Positions 34,267-44,671 of a stretch of 64,000 nucleotides of DNA are shown in pieces. Position numbers and translations under genes: made by a program. Each line of letters opens with the position of its first letter. Within the stretch, counting starts at the first letter, position 1. Source of the stretch: Nevskiaceae bacterium (GTDB lineage: Bacteria; Pseudomonadota; Gammaproteobacteria; Nevskiales; Nevskiaceae); assembly GCA_008012115.1 (NCBI GenBank), contig SSEB01000003.1:1-64000 (forward strand). The letters run 5' to 3'. The notes beneath the pieces are model-generated. The model made no database searches. It saw only the letters and a list, made by a program, of their open reading frames with translations, and had not been told where the DNA came from.

Positions 34267-35403
34267 TCAGACGCGGCTCTTGAGCCGCGCGGCCAGTGCC
34301 TGCACCGAGTCCATCTCCGGCGTGATCAGCGCCGGTAGCGGCGCACGCTCGAGATAGTGCTTGCCGTCGAGCAGCAGGCGGCGTGCCGGCACCGTCTTGC
34401 GGGTCATGATCTCGCTGGTCTCGCCGTCGACGGTGGCCGACAGCAGGTTGGTGGCCGAGCCGGCGCCGCGGCCGCGGTACTCGCCGCGCGGACTGACGAA
34501 AATCAGGGTTTCATCGTTCTGCAGATCGGGGTTGCTGATCTGCGCGTATTCGCCGAAGCCGGAGTACCACACCGGGATGCCCTCGTCCGTCGCCTGGCGC
34601 AGGATCTTGCGCACCCAGGACGGATGCGGCGGCCGGGCGTTCTCGCCGCGGTTGCCGCCGATCAGGATCCACTCGATGCGCGGCGTGCGCATCAGCGGTT
34701 CGGCGTCCAGCGACGACCAGTGGCGCTGGCCCTGCTCGTCCATGTATTCGTAGGCCTGCACGAACTGCCGGAACGGCCACAGGCGGTCGAAGGTGTCGAG
34801 CTGAATCATCTCGGGCGCGATGGGCCCCAGCAGCGGCTCGAACACCAGGAAATAATGCTGCGCCGGCACGCCCAGCAGGTGCGGCACGCGGGCGTTGTAG
34901 GACGCCTGGTCCTCGACCGAGGTGCCAACCCAGACGTTGGGCAGCGGCCATTCCAGCTTGGTCCGGGTCTTGAAGTAGTGCTTCATGAACGCCGGGTTCT
35001 TGGTCTGGATGAAGAAGCGGTGCTGCGGCGCGTTCTTCATCACGCTGAGAATCTTGTGCCGCATGTCGTCGCTGACATCGGGCTGGAACAGGTCGCTGAG
35101 CGGCGCCACCTCGATGTCCATCGGCTTGCGGTAGCGGATCGGTTCCATCAGCTGCGAATCGTGGAACGTCACCTCGGTGGGCTTGGCCACCCAGTAGCCG
35201 GCCGTGCTCTTCTGGAATTCTTCCCAGCTTTCCTTGCGGGCACGGCAGTTGGCGCAGACGGCGCCCACGTTCATGCGGCAGCCGATCACGGGATGCCATT
35301 TGAAGCTGAACGGGGTCGGCAACGGCCGCTCCACCGCCTTACGGGCTTCCTCGCCGCGCAGGGTGCGCGTCAGGGAGTCCATCAATTCTTCAAAATTGCT
35401 CAT
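34267..35403 (-). CDS. DUF5131 / phage Gp37-Gp68-like protein
   Basis: 378 residues. The N-terminal WHPVIGCRMNVGAVCANCRA has the three-Cys pattern of DUF5131 proteins, but with eight residues between the first two Cys instead of the usual six. Later blocks fit the family: IEVAPLSDLFQPDVSDDMRH, FFIQTKNP, PNVWVGTSVEDQ, FEPLLGPI and WILIGGNRGENARPPHPSWV. DUF5131 proteins are thought to be radical-SAM-like, mostly known from phages and mobile elements. Here the gene has host-like GC and no phage neighbours. The reaction is unknown. Confidence 0.75.
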   Translation of the reverse strand: MSNFEELMDSLTRTLRGEEARKAVERPLPTPFSFKWHPVIGCRMNVGAVCANCRARKESWEEFQKSTAGYWVAKPTEVTFHDSQLMEPIRYRKPMDIEVAPLSDLFQPDVSDDMRHKILSVMKNAPQHRFFIQTKNPAFMKHYFKTRTKLEWPLPNVWVGTSVEDQASYNARVPHLLGVPAQHYFLVFEPLLGPIAPEMIQLDTFDRLWPFRQFVQAYEYMDEQGQRHWSSLDAEPLMRTPRIEWILIGGNRGENARPPHPSWVRKILRQATDEGIPVWYSGFGEYAQISNPDLQNDETLIFVSPRGEYRGRGAGSATNLLSATVDGETSEIMTRKTVPARRLLLDGKHYLERAPLPALITPEMDSVQALAARLKSRV

Positions 35404-35526
35404 CTTTTCCGGATTTCATGCCAGCGACACGACCAACGGCACCAGATTAAAGAATGTCCAGCCCCGGCCCCAATAGAAAATTCACACCATTTTTATGCTT
35501 GTGGCAAGCCGCAGAAGGATGAAAGG

Positions 35527-36462
35527 CTAGAAATGATGGGCCGGCCGTGCGGGCGGCGTCACAGTCTGGCCGCCTAAACGACCCAGCCGGGCGTCCTTCC
35601 TGGCCCAGAGATCGTTGACCCAGGCCTGGAAGCGGGCGCGGAATTCCGGATCGCCCTCGTAGTCCCCATGCATCAGGTCCTGCGGCACCGGCAGCACATC
35701 CACGTGCAGGGCGAGGTCGTCCTGCTCGCCGCAGAACCAGCTCCACCAGAGCCATTTGCGGCGGGTCGGACGGTAGGCCAGCGTCACGTCGATGATGCCG
35801 GCGAACTGCTCGCCCATAGCGTTGAGCGCGAACGACAGGCCGGCGGCCTTGGGCCGCAGCAGGTGGCGGTAGGGCGATTGCTTGGCGATGCGCTTGGCCT
35901 CGTTGAAGCGGGTGCCTTCCAGGAAATTCACCACCGTGACCGGCTCGGTCTTGAAGATCTCGCAGGACCGGCGGGTGGTCTCCAGGTCCTCGAAACGCAG
36001 CGCCGGGTTGGCGGCGATGGCCGCCTTGCTGTGTCGCTTCATGAACGGGAAATCCATCGCCCAGCAGCCGACGCCGATGATCGGCACGTAGATCAGCTCC
36101 CACTTCAGGAAGAACCGCGGCAGCGGCACGCGGCCGTGGCAGAAGTCGAACAGAATCAGGATGTCGGCCCAGGACTGGTGATTGCATACCAGCAGGTAGC
36201 TGCGGCGCGGATCGAGCCGGCCGCGCAGGTCGATCTGCCACTGCGTCGGGTGCAGCAGGCGGATCAGCAACTGATTGGCCGCCGCCCACTGCCCGGCGAC
36301 GCCGACGCAGTAGCGGCTGCAGCCGCGCTGCAGCGGCGGATACGGGATCAGCTTGAGCAGGATCGCCGGCAGCAGGAACGCGAACACCGTGATGGTGGTG
36401 CCGAGAATCGCCAGGAAGGTGATCGCACCCACCAGCGGGCCGGGCAGCAGAATCGAGAACAT
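35527..36462 (-). CDS. YihG-like 1-acyl-glycerol-3-phosphate acyltransferase
   Basis: 311 residues from ATG 36462, preceded by AGGAGG. N-terminal membrane segment, then the PlsC motif LLVCNHQSWADILILFDF (NHxxxxD), CWAMDFPFMKRHSKAAIAAN, DLETTRRSCEIF and VTVVNFLEGTRFNEAKR (the EGTR motif). Length and motif order follow E. coli YihG closely. It transfers an acyl chain to lysophosphatidic acid or a related lipid. It lies downstream of hemE with a 23-bp gap. Confidence 0.9.
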   Translation of the reverse strand: MFSILLPGPLVGAITFLAILGTTITVFAFLLPAILLKLIPYPPLQRGCSRYCVGVAGQWAAANQLLIRLLHPTQWQIDLRGRLDPRRSYLLVCNHQSWADILILFDFCHGRVPLPRFFLKWELIYVPIIGVGCWAMDFPFMKRHSKAAIAANPALRFEDLETTRRSCEIFKTEPVTVVNFLEGTRFNEAKRIAKQSPYRHLLRPKAAGLSFALNAMGEQFAGIIDVTLAYRPTRRKWLWWSWFCGEQDDLALHVDVLPVPQDLMHGDYEGDPEFRARFQAWVNDLWARKDARLGRLGGQTVTPPARPAHHF

Positions 36463-36485
36463 CGCGTTGCCTCCTGCGCGCCGCG

Positions 36486-37547
36486 TTACGGCGCCTGGTG
36501 ATACCGCGGGCTCAGCGTCCGCACCGCTTCGATCATCGCCGCCGCGTTGTCGGGCGGTGTCTGCGGCAGGATGCCGTGTCCCAGGTTGAACACATGGCCG
36601 CTGCCGGCGCCGTAACTGTCGAGTACGCGCGCCACTTCCTCGCGGATGCGCTCGGGCCGGGCCAGCAGGCACAGCGGATCGAGATTGCCCTGCAAGGCGA
36701 CGCGGCCGCCGACCCGCTCGCGAGCATCGCGCAGATCGGTGGTCCAATCCACGCCCAGGGCGTCGCAGCCGCTGTCGGCCATCTTGCCGAGATGCTGTCC
36801 GCCGTTCTTGGTGAACAGGATCACCGGAATCGCCGGTGCCGACGCCTTCAGGCGCTCGACGATGCGGCGCATCGGCGCCAGCGAGCAGCGTTCGTACGCC
36901 GCCGGGCTGAGCGCGCCGCCCCAGGTATCGAACACCATGACCGCGTCGGCGCCGCGGGCGATCTGCGCCTGCAGGTAGAGCGCCACCGCGTCGGACAGCT
37001 TCGCCAGCAGCGCATCGAGCAGCGCCGGCTCGTCGAACATCATTTTCTTGGTGTGGGCGAATTCGCGGCTGGACGCGCCCTCGATCATGTAGGTGGCCAG
37101 GGTCCAGGGGCTGCCGGCGAAGCCGATCAGCGGCACCGAACCCTGCAGCGCCGACTTGATGGTGCCGACCGCGTCCATGACGTAGCGCAATTCGGTTTCG
37201 GGATCGGGCACGGCCAGCGCCTCGATCGCCGCGGCGGTGCGCAGCGGCCGGTCGAACACCGGACCCTCGCCTTCGACGAAGCGCAGGCCCAGGCCCATCG
37301 CGTCCGGCACGGTGAGGATGTCGGAGAACAGGATCGCCGCGTCGAGGCCGAAGCGCGTCAGCGGCTGCAGCGTCACCTCGCAGCACAGCTCCGGATTCTT
37401 GCACAGGCTGAGGAAGTCGCCGGCCCTGGCGCGCGTGGCGCGGTATTCCGGCAGGTAGCGCCCGGCCTGGCGCATCATCCACACCGGCGTGCGGTCCACC
37501 GGCTGGCGCCGCAGCGCGCGCAGGAAACGATCGTTGCGCAGGCTCAC
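36486..37547 (-). CDS. hemE: Uroporphyrinogen decarboxylase
   Basis: 353 residues from GTG 37547 ([20 protein letters not shown]), overlapping the pyrF stop as GTGA. It converts uroporphyrinogen III to coproporphyrinogen III in heme synthesis. Signatures: [56 protein letters not shown] and [18 protein letters not shown]. Length is normal for the family. pyrF and hemE are translationally coupled. Confidence 0.96.
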   Translation of the reverse strand: MSLRNDRFLRALRRQPVDRTPVWMMRQAGRYLPEYRATRARAGDFLSLCKNPELCCEVTLQPLTRFGLDAAILFSDILTVPDAMGLGLRFVEGEGPVFDRPLRTAAAIEALAVPDPETELRYVMDAVGTIKSALQGSVPLIGFAGSPWTLATYMIEGASSREFAHTKKMMFDEPALLDALLAKLSDAVALYLQAQIARGADAVMVFDTWGGALSPAAYERCSLAPMRRIVERLKASAPAIPVILFTKNGGQHLGKMADSGCDALGVDWTTDLRDARERVGGRVALQGNLDPLCLLARPERIREEVARVLDSYGAGSGHVFNLGHGILPQTPPDNAAAMIEAVRTLSPRYHQAP

Positions 37548-38242
37548 AGCGCCGCCGCGATTTCGGCCTGCAGAGCCAGCGCCGCCGCGCGCGGGTCGGC
37601 GGCATCGCGGATCGGGCGGCCGACGACGAGGTAGTCGGCGCCGGCGCGGATCGCGCGCGTCGGCGTCATCACGCGCTTCTGGTCGCCATCGGGCTTGTTC
37701 TCGACCGGGCGGATGCCCGGCGTCACGCAGATCAGTTCGCGCGGCGCCTCGGCGCGCAGGCGCTCCACTTCCAGGCCCGACGACACCACGCCGTCGCAGC
37801 CGGCCTGCAGGGCGCGGCGCGCGCGCGACAGCACCAGGTCGGCGACATTGCACTGGAAGCCGAGATCGTCGAGATCGCCCTGGTCGAGGCTGGTCAGCGC
37901 CGTCACCGCGAGCACCTTGAGCGCGCCGCTCTTGGCCCGCGCCGCCGCCTCCATGATCGACTGGTTGCCGTGAATGGTGCAGAAATCGGCGCCGCGCTCG
38001 GCGAGGTTCTTCACCGCCCGCGCCACCGTTTCCGGAATATCGAAGAACTTGAGATCGACGAAGACCTTCTTGCCCTCGGCCTTGAGCCAGTCCAGCAGCT
38101 CGAAAAAGCCGGGCGCCATCGAGAGTTCCATGCCGATCTTGTAGAAGCTGACGGCATCGCCGAGCTGGCCGACCATGCGACGGGCGGCATCGGCATCGGG
38201 GAGATCGAGGGCGACGATGAGACGTTCGTGTGCGGGAATCAT
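37544..38242 (-). CDS. pyrF: Orotidine 5'-phosphate decarboxylase
   Basis: 232 residues from ATG 38242 ([20 protein letters not shown]); upstream in-frame codons lead toward element G and are not used. It makes UMP from OMP. The catalytic [15 protein letters not shown] (DxKxxD pattern), [34 protein letters not shown] and [16 protein letters not shown] are all present. Start of a pyrF-hemE-yihG-like transcription unit. Confidence 0.96.
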   Translation of the reverse strand: MIPAHERLIVALDLPDADAARRMVGQLGDAVSFYKIGMELSMAPGFFELLDWLKAEGKKVFVDLKFFDIPETVARAVKNLAERGADFCTIHGNQSIMEAAARAKSGALKVLAVTALTSLDQGDLDDLGFQCNVADLVLSRARRALQAGCDGVVSSGLEVERLRAEAPRELICVTPGIRPVENKPDGDQKRVMTPTRAIRAGADYLVVGRPIRDAADPRAAALALQAEIAAAL

Positions 38243-38320
38243 GCGTCGTATTTTACCTGCCCGCGCGCACCCGGATCGCCGAGCGGGCGAAAAGACCATC
38301 CCCGCGACCTGCAGACGCGC

Positions 38321-38430
38321 CACCCGCTCTCGGAGATTTGCCTGGGGAAATGGTTTAAATATATATGTCTTTTTATAATTGTATTAATAATTTATAACAA
38401 CCTGCGTCGTGCCTTTGGCGAGAGCGGGTG
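38321..38430. repeat. 110-bp intergenic element, copy G
   Basis: CACCCGCT 38321-38328, spacer 24, core 38353-38398 (starts GTTTA, ends ATAAC), spacer 24, AGCGGGTG 38423-38430. The outer stem extends as CTCG...CGAG. It lies between pyrF and hrpA, 35 bp from the hrpA stop. Confidence 0.9.
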
Positions 38431-38465
38431 CGGCATTTCAGGCGCCGCCGAAGCGCCGACGACGC

Positions 38466-41400
38466 TTATCTCCGGAGCGCGTCCTCCACCTTCTGCGCAT
38501 TGGGCGCATGCAGCGCCTTGAGCTCCTGCGCGAACAGGGCGACGCGCCACTCCTCGATCAGCCAGCGCGCCGGATGGAACGGTCCGGGCAGCCGCTGCAC
38601 GGCGCGGACGATCTGCGCGGTCAGCTCGGCGTCGCGCGCCGGCTTGTTGGCGAGCCGGTCGAGGCGGATGCCCGCCGCCTTGAGGTAGACCGCGATGCGC
38701 GGCCACTGCGCTTCCGGAATGGCCGCGACGAAGCCCGGCGCGAACAGGCTGTCGAGCTGGCCGCGCAGATCGGCCAGCGACTGCGGCCACTGGCCGCCGA
38801 GGCCACGCAGACGGCGACGCAGCTCGGCGGCGGCCAGCAGCCAGTCGCAGACCTCATCGAGCCGACGCGCCGCCTCGCGCCCGAATTCGCCACGCTGCAT
38901 CAGCGCCGCGTTGAACTGCGCCTGACGGCGGATGGCGCCGGCGTCCCAGGCGGTTGCGGCCGCGCGTTCGGCCACGGCGCGGGCCAGCTGCTCCGGCGTT
39001 TCCGCCGCGCCGACCACGGCCAGGTGCAGGCGCGTGCGCGCGGTCTTGGCCAGATCGCGCAGGCGGTCCGGCAGCTTGGCCAGCAACAGCGCGCGCACAC
39101 CGGCCGCGTGCACCGCCGCCGCCGCGTCGGGCGACTCCAGCAGGCGCAGGGCCATGCCACCGCCCTCCTGCAACTGCAGGGCGGGATAGCCTTGCGCACC
39201 ACCCGCCAGGGTCACCGCGTCGGGCAGATCGCCGAAGTCCCAGTGCTCGATGCCGTCGCGCACCCAGCGTGCCGCCGCCTCGTCACGCGCCGCGGCCTGA
39301 CGCAGCGCCGCGCGCGCCGGGCCGGCGCTGCGCTGCTGCAGCTGCGGCAGCGACTCGCCCTCGACGACGGCTCGGCCCGAGGCATCCTCCACGACCAGGC
39401 GCGGCCGCAGATGCGCCGGCAGCTTGTCCGGCGCGAAATCGGCGGGCAGCAGCTTCACGCCGGTCATGGCGTGGAAGTGCCGGCAGATCGCCTCGAGGAA
39501 ATCGCCGTCGGCTGGCGACATCCGTGCCGCCAGCGCCGTGGCGTACTCGGCGGCCGGCGTGCAGTAGCGCCGCTGCTGCTGCGGCAGCGTGCGGATCAGT
39601 GCCTCGATGCGCGCGGTGCGCAGGCCCGGCACCAGCCAGTCGAAGGGTTCGGCCGGCAAGCCATGCAGTAGCGCCAGCGGAATATGGAAGCTGACGCCAT
39701 CCGCGTCCGCGCCCGGATCGTGGGCATAGCTCAGCTTCACGGCATGGCCGCCGATGTCGACGTGATCCGGAAACTGCGTCGCGACATCGGCGTTGGCACC
39801 GGGACGCAGCACGTCCTCCTCGCGCATCAGCAGGATTTCGCCGAAGCGCCGGGCGCCTTCGCCGGGGCGGGACGGCGCCGGCTGCGTGCTCGCCAGGCGA
39901 CGCAGCCAGGCCTTGAGCCCGGCGACCGTGCACACGTCGGCCGGCAGACGGGCCTCGTAAAAGGCCGCCAGCTGTTCTTCGTCGGCCAGCAGGTCCGGGC
40001 GGCGCAGGCGCGCTTCCTTCTCGCGCACCTCTTCGATCAGCCGGAGATTGCGCTGCAGGAAATCCAGCTTGTTGGGCCCGTCGCCGCGCACCAGGCCGTC
40101 GAGAATGAAGATGCGCCGCGCCTCGGCCGGCTGCAGCGAACCGTAGTGGCGCTGGCGCTTGACCAGCGGCAACCCGAACAGGCTCTGGTGCTCGGTGGCG
40201 GTGACCTCGCCGCGCTCGCCGTTCCACTGTGGGTGCGTCAGCGTGCGCTTGACCAGGTGCGCGCCAACCTCGGCCAGCCACTCCGGCTCCACCGCGGCGT
40301 TGACGCGCGCAAACAGCTGGCTGGTCTGCGCCAGCTGCGCGCTCATCAGCCACTGCGGCGGCTTCTTGGCCAGCGCCGAGCCGGGAAAGATCTTGAACTT
40401 ACGGCCGCGCGGACCCTGGTACTCGGGCTTTTCCGGCGCCTTGAGTCCGATGTGGTCGATCAGGCCGGCCAGCAGGCCCTTGTGAATCTGCGGCGACAGC
40501 TCGTCCAGCGTCAGCTTCGACGCGCGCGGCTCCTCCGGCTGGTCATGGCGCAGCAGGTCGACGATCTGGCGATAGACCGCCTCCCACTCCTCCATGCGCA
40601 GGTAGGAGACAAAGTTCTCCTTGCACAGCCGCCGCAGCTGGCGGTTGGACGAAGACTCGCTCCACTCGCGCCAGCGCTGCCACAGCTGCAGCAGGCTGAG
40701 GAAATCGGAGCGCGCGTGCCGCCACGCCGCGTGCTTGCTGCGCGCGGCCTCCTGCGCCTCGGGTGGCACTTCGTGCGGGTCCTGCACCGACAGCGCCGCT
40801 GCCAGCGCCCAGATGTGTTCTCGGCAATCCCGATGATCGCGCCCGGCCAGGGCGATGCGCGCGATGCGCGGGTCCAGCGGCAGCCGCGCCAGCTCGCGGC
40901 CCAGGGGCGTCAGCGCGCGCTGCTCGTCGAGCGCGCCCAGCGTCTGCAGCAGGCGATAGCCCTCGGAGACGTGGCGCTGCTCGGGCGGATCGATCCAGGG
41001 AAACTCCTCGATCTCGCCCAGGCGCAGCGCCGTCATCTGCAGGATCACACCGGCAAGGTTGGCGCGCAGGATCTCGGGATCGGTGAACGGCGCGCGCGCG
41101 GCGAAATCGTCCTCGCCATACAGGCGGATGCAGATGCCGGGGCCGACGCGGCCGCAGCGGCCGGCGCGCTGGTTGGCGGCGGACTGCGCCACCGCCTCGA
41201 TCTGCAACTGCTGCACGCCCAGGCGCGGCGACCAGCGGTTGATGCGCGCGGTGCCGGCGTCGACCACGTAGCGGATGCCGGGCACGGTCAGCGAGGTCTC
41301 GGCGACATTGGTCGAGAGCACGATGCGCGGCGCGCCGCCGGAGGAAAACACGCGGTCCTGCTGCGCCGCCGGCAGGCGCGAATACAGCGGCAGCACCTCG

Positions 41401-42317
41401 GCGCGCGGGAAGCGGCCCGGCAGCGAGCGCGCGAGGTCATGAATCTCGCGCTCGCCCGGCAGAAAGACCAGCACGTCACCCTGCGGTGCACGTGGCCAGA
41501 GTTCAGCGATCGCCGATGCGACGCGATCCTCGAGGTCGTCGTCCTTGTCCGGCTCGCGGTAGCGCAGCTCGACCGGGTAGGTGCGTCCGGACACGGTCAG
41601 GATCGGCGCGCCGTCGAAGTGCTTCGACAGACGTTCCGGGTCCAGCGTCGCGGAGGTGACGATGATTTTCAGATCCGGCCGGCGCGGCAGCAGGCGCTTG
41701 AGCCAGCCGAGCAGGAAGTCGATGTTGAGGCTGCGCTCGTGCGCCTCGTCGATGATGATCGTGTCGTAGGCCAGCAGCTCGCGGTCGCGTTGCAGCTCGG
41801 CCAGCAGGATGCCGTCGGTCATCAGCTTGACCAGGGAGCGCTCCGACACGCGGCGGTCGAAGCGCGTCTCGTAGCCGACGAGATCGCCGATGCTGGTGTC
41901 CAGCTCGCGCGCGATGCGCGCGGCGACGCTGCGCGCGGCGAGGCGCCGCGGCTGGGTGTGGCCGATCAGGCCGCGCATGCCGCGGCCCAGCTCCAGGCAC
42001 AGCTTGGGCAGCTGCGTGGTCTTGCCGGAGCCGGTCTCGCCGCAGACGACCACGACCTGATGATCGCGGATCGCGGCGAGCAGTTCCTCGCGCGCCTGCA
42101 CCACCGGCAGTTCTTCGGGATAGGCGATGCGCGCCGGCCGCAGGCGCGCGCGATTCTCCGCAGCCAGGCGCGCCCGTTGCAGGTCGTGCTCGAAGCGCGG
42201 CAGGTCGAAACGGCCGGGCTTGGCCTGGTCCAGCGTTCGCGCCAGGCGCGCGGCATCGCGCGCCAGCAGGCGATCACGGACTTCGGCGAACTGCGAAACC
42301 GGGAGATTCAAAGGCAC
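38466..42317 (-). CDS. hrpA: ATP-dependent RNA helicase HrpA
   Basis: 1283 residues, full length for the family. DEAH-box motifs: VVVVCGETGSGKTTQLPK (Walker A), TIIIDEAHERSLNIDFLLGW (DEAH), IIVTSATLDPERL and SAANQRAGRCGRVGPGICIR (motif VI). The HA2/ratchet region (AGVILQMTALRLGEIEEFPW) and a long C-terminal DUF3418 domain follow. In E. coli HrpA processes mRNA and helps resolve collided ribosomes. It appears monocistronic on the minus strand. Confidence 0.95.
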   Translation of the reverse strand: MPLNLPVSQFAEVRDRLLARDAARLARTLDQAKPGRFDLPRFEHDLQRARLAAENRARLRPARIAYPEELPVVQAREELLAAIRDHQVVVVCGETGSGKTTQLPKLCLELGRGMRGLIGHTQPRRLAARSVAARIARELDTSIGDLVGYETRFDRRVSERSLVKLMTDGILLAELQRDRELLAYDTIIIDEAHERSLNIDFLLGWLKRLLPRRPDLKIIVTSATLDPERLSKHFDGAPILTVSGRTYPVELRYREPDKDDDLEDRVASAIAELWPRAPQGDVLVFLPGEREIHDLARSLPGRFPRAEVLPLYSRLPAAQQDRVFSSGGAPRIVLSTNVAETSLTVPGIRYVVDAGTARINRWSPRLGVQQLQIEAVAQSAANQRAGRCGRVGPGICIRLYGEDDFAARAPFTDPEILRANLAGVILQMTALRLGEIEEFPWIDPPEQRHVSEGYRLLQTLGALDEQRALTPLGRELARLPLDPRIARIALAGRDHRDCREHIWALAAALSVQDPHEVPPEAQEAARSKHAAWRHARSDFLSLLQLWQRWREWSESSSNRQLRRLCKENFVSYLRMEEWEAVYRQIVDLLRHDQPEEPRASKLTLDELSPQIHKGLLAGLIDHIGLKAPEKPEYQGPRGRKFKIFPGSALAKKPPQWLMSAQLAQTSQLFARVNAAVEPEWLAEVGAHLVKRTLTHPQWNGERGEVTATEHQSLFGLPLVKRQRHYGSLQPAEARRIFILDGLVRGDGPNKLDFLQRNLRLIEEVREKEARLRRPDLLADEEQLAAFYEARLPADVCTVAGLKAWLRRLASTQPAPSRPGEGARRFGEILLMREEDVLRPGANADVATQFPDHVDIGGHAVKLSYAHDPGADADGVSFHIPLALLHGLPAEPFDWLVPGLRTARIEALIRTLPQQQRRYCTPAAEYATALAARMSPADGDFLEAICRHFHAMTGVKLLPADFAPDKLPAHLRPRLVVEDASGRAVVEGESLPQLQQRSAGPARAALRQAAARDEAAARWVRDGIEHWDFGDLPDAVTLAGGAQGYPALQLQEGGGMALRLLESPDAAAAVHAAGVRALLLAKLPDRLRDLAKTARTRLHLAVVGAAETPEQLARAVAERAAATAWDAGAIRRQAQFNAALMQRGEFGREAARRLDEVCDWLLAAAELRRRLRGLGGQWPQSLADLRGQLDSLFAPGFVAAIPEAQWPRIAVYLKAAGIRLDRLANKPARDAELTAQIVRAVQRLPGPFHPARWLIEEWRVALFAQELKALHAPNAQKVEDALRR

Positions 42318-42366
42318 AGGCGCTGGGCAAGGGGCGCATAGGATACGCGAGCCCCGTGGCCACGCC

Positions 42367-44556
42367 TCAGCCGGCGCTTAGACGTGCCGTCAGGGTCTGC
42401 ATCAGCGCCGGAATCTGGTCCGCCGTGACCGCCTTGCTGAAGTGATAGCCCTGGGCCTCGTCGCAGCCGCGCTCGCGCAGGTAATGCAGCTGCTCGGGCG
42501 TTTCCACGCCCTCCGCGATGACGCGGATCTTGAGGCTGTGCGACATGGCGATGATGGCATCGATGACCGCCGCGTCGGTGACATCGAAAGTCAGGTCGCG
42601 GACGAAGGAGCGGTCGATCTTGATCTTGTCGATCGGGAATCGCGTCAGGTACGCGAGGCTGGAGTAGCCGGTGCCGAAGTCGTCGATGACGACACCGACG
42701 CCCTGCTGGCGCAGCGCGTCGAGCAGTTCGGCGCTCTCGTCCGGGTTTTGCATCAGCATGCCTTCGGTGATCTCCAGCTCCAGATGCCGGGGATTCATGC
42801 CGCTGTCGAGCAGGGCGCTGCGAACCGTTTCGGACCAATCCTTTTGCTGCAACTGGCGCGGCGACACGTTCACCGCCAGCGCCAGCGGAGCGCCGCAGGC
42901 CTTCTGCAGGTTCACCACTTCCCGGCAGGCCGTTCTCAGCACCCACTCGCCCAGGGGAATGATCAGGCCGGTCTCCTCGGCGAGGGCGATGAACTCGGCC
43001 GGCGGCACCACGCCCCGCTTGGGGTGCCGCCATCGGACCAGAGCCTCTACCGCCATGACCTTGCCGGTCTTCAGGCACACCTCCGGCTGGAACTCGATGA
43101 AGAACTGGCCGGTGTCGAGCGCCTTGCGCATGTTGCCCGCCAGCGCCAGTTTTTCCTCGGCCTGCTGGTGCATGGCCTGCGTGAACCACTGGCTGTTGCT
43201 GCGCCCCGCGGACTTGGCGAAATACATGGCGGTGTCGGCGTTCTTCAGCAGGGTGCCGGCATCCTGTCCGTCGTCCGGGAACAGGCAGCCGCCGATGCTG
43301 GGCGTGACCAGGATCTCCTGGTCGTTGATCGCCACCGGCGCGGTCACGCGCTGCACGATCTGGTCGACCGTGCGCTGGATCTGTTCGCGCGATCCGGCTT
43401 CCGCCAGCAGCACCACGAACTCGTCGCCGCCGAGCCTGGCGACGGTATCGGTGTCGCGCACGCTTTCGGCGAGGCGTCACGCCACACTGAGCAGCAGCTG
43501 GTCGCCGGCGTGATGCCCCAGCGAATCGTTGACGCGCTTGAAGTGGTCGAGATCCATCATCAGCACCGCGACGCGTCCCTGGGAGCGACGCGCCTGGCGG
43601 ACCGCCATGTCGATGCGATCCATCAGCAGCGTGCGGTTGGGCAGGCCGGTGAGGGCATCGTGATGGGCCATGTGCAGGATGGTGGCCTCGGTGCGCTTGC
43701 GCTCGGTGATGTCGTACGCCACCTTCAGGAAACCGCTGATGCGCCGGTTTTCGTCGTAGAGCGCGGTGATCGACAGGTTCACCGGCACGCAGCTGCCATC
43801 CTTGCGCACATAGGTCCACTCGCGCTCGTCCGGCAGACCCATCTCGGCCAGCGCCATCAGGGTGTGATGATCGGGCACCACGGTCATGTCCAGCTCGCGC
43901 GAGAGATCCGCGGCCTGGCGCTCGATCTCGCGCTGCAGGTGGATCAGGCTCGTCGCATCGCGGCCGACCATCTCCTCCTTGGTGAAGCCGAGAAGACGCT
44001 CGCTGGCCGGGTTGGCCGCAATGATGATGCCCTGCGTGTCGATGGCGATGATGCTGAACGGCGCGCTGTCGAGGATGGCCTGCCGCAGGCGATCCGTCTG
44101 CGCACGCCGCATCATTTCCTCGTTGCGCTTGCGCTCGGTGATGTCGATGATCGACGCCATCACGAACAGGCCTTCGTCGATGCGCAGCGGGTTCAGGCCG
44201 ATCTCGATCGGCACCTCGCTGCCATCCTTGCGCAGGCCATAGAGGTCGCGGCCGGCGCCCATCGCGCGGGTGTCCGGGCGGGCGAAGTAGCCGCTGCGAT
44301 AGCCGTCATGGGCGCCGCGGAAACGCTCCGGCACCAGCATCTCGATGCGCCGGCCCAGCAGCTCGCTGCGGCTGTAGCCGAACAGTTTTTCCGCCTGGGC
44401 GTTGACCAGCACCATCTCGCCGCGCGCGTTGACCATCAGCATGGCGTTGGGCGCGGCATCGATCACGAGGCGCAGTTGCACCTCCGCCTCAAACCCATGC
44501 GGACCGCGTTCTGCACGCCCCCCATCGTGCGCGCCGCTGTCGTTCACCATGAACAC
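42367..44556 (-). pseudogene. PAS-PAS-GGDEF-EAL protein, split by an in-frame TGA
   Basis: One frame runs from ATG 44556 to the stop at 42367, 730 codons, interrupted only by TGA at 43479-43477 (codon 360). Two PAS domains (LRLVIDAAPNAMLMVNARGE; ILDSAPFSIIAIDTQGIIIA) precede a GGDEF domain. Its first half (VAVLMMDLDHFKRVNDSLGH) lies before the stop and RLGGDEFVVLL after it. The EAL domain is intact (VMAVEALVRWRHP, VVIDDFGTGYSSLAYLTRFP). Products could be a PAS-PAS truncated protein and, from an internal ATG at 43461, an EAL-bearing piece. A point mutation or a sequencing error are both possible. Confidence 0.85.
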
Positions 44557-44671
44557 TCCGACGTTCAGCCGTCTGCATAGCTAACGGCGACATTCCAACC
44601 TAACACGAGTGGCCAAAACCTCACGGCCACGGGTGGATAAGCCGCAGCGGGGAGCCGACCGCCGGCAGGCG

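Noticed and set aside
43477-43479. TGA in the GGDEF gene as selenocysteine
   Set aside because: No selenocysteine insertion structure or sel genes are seen, and the position is not a Cys or catalytic site in GGDEF domains.
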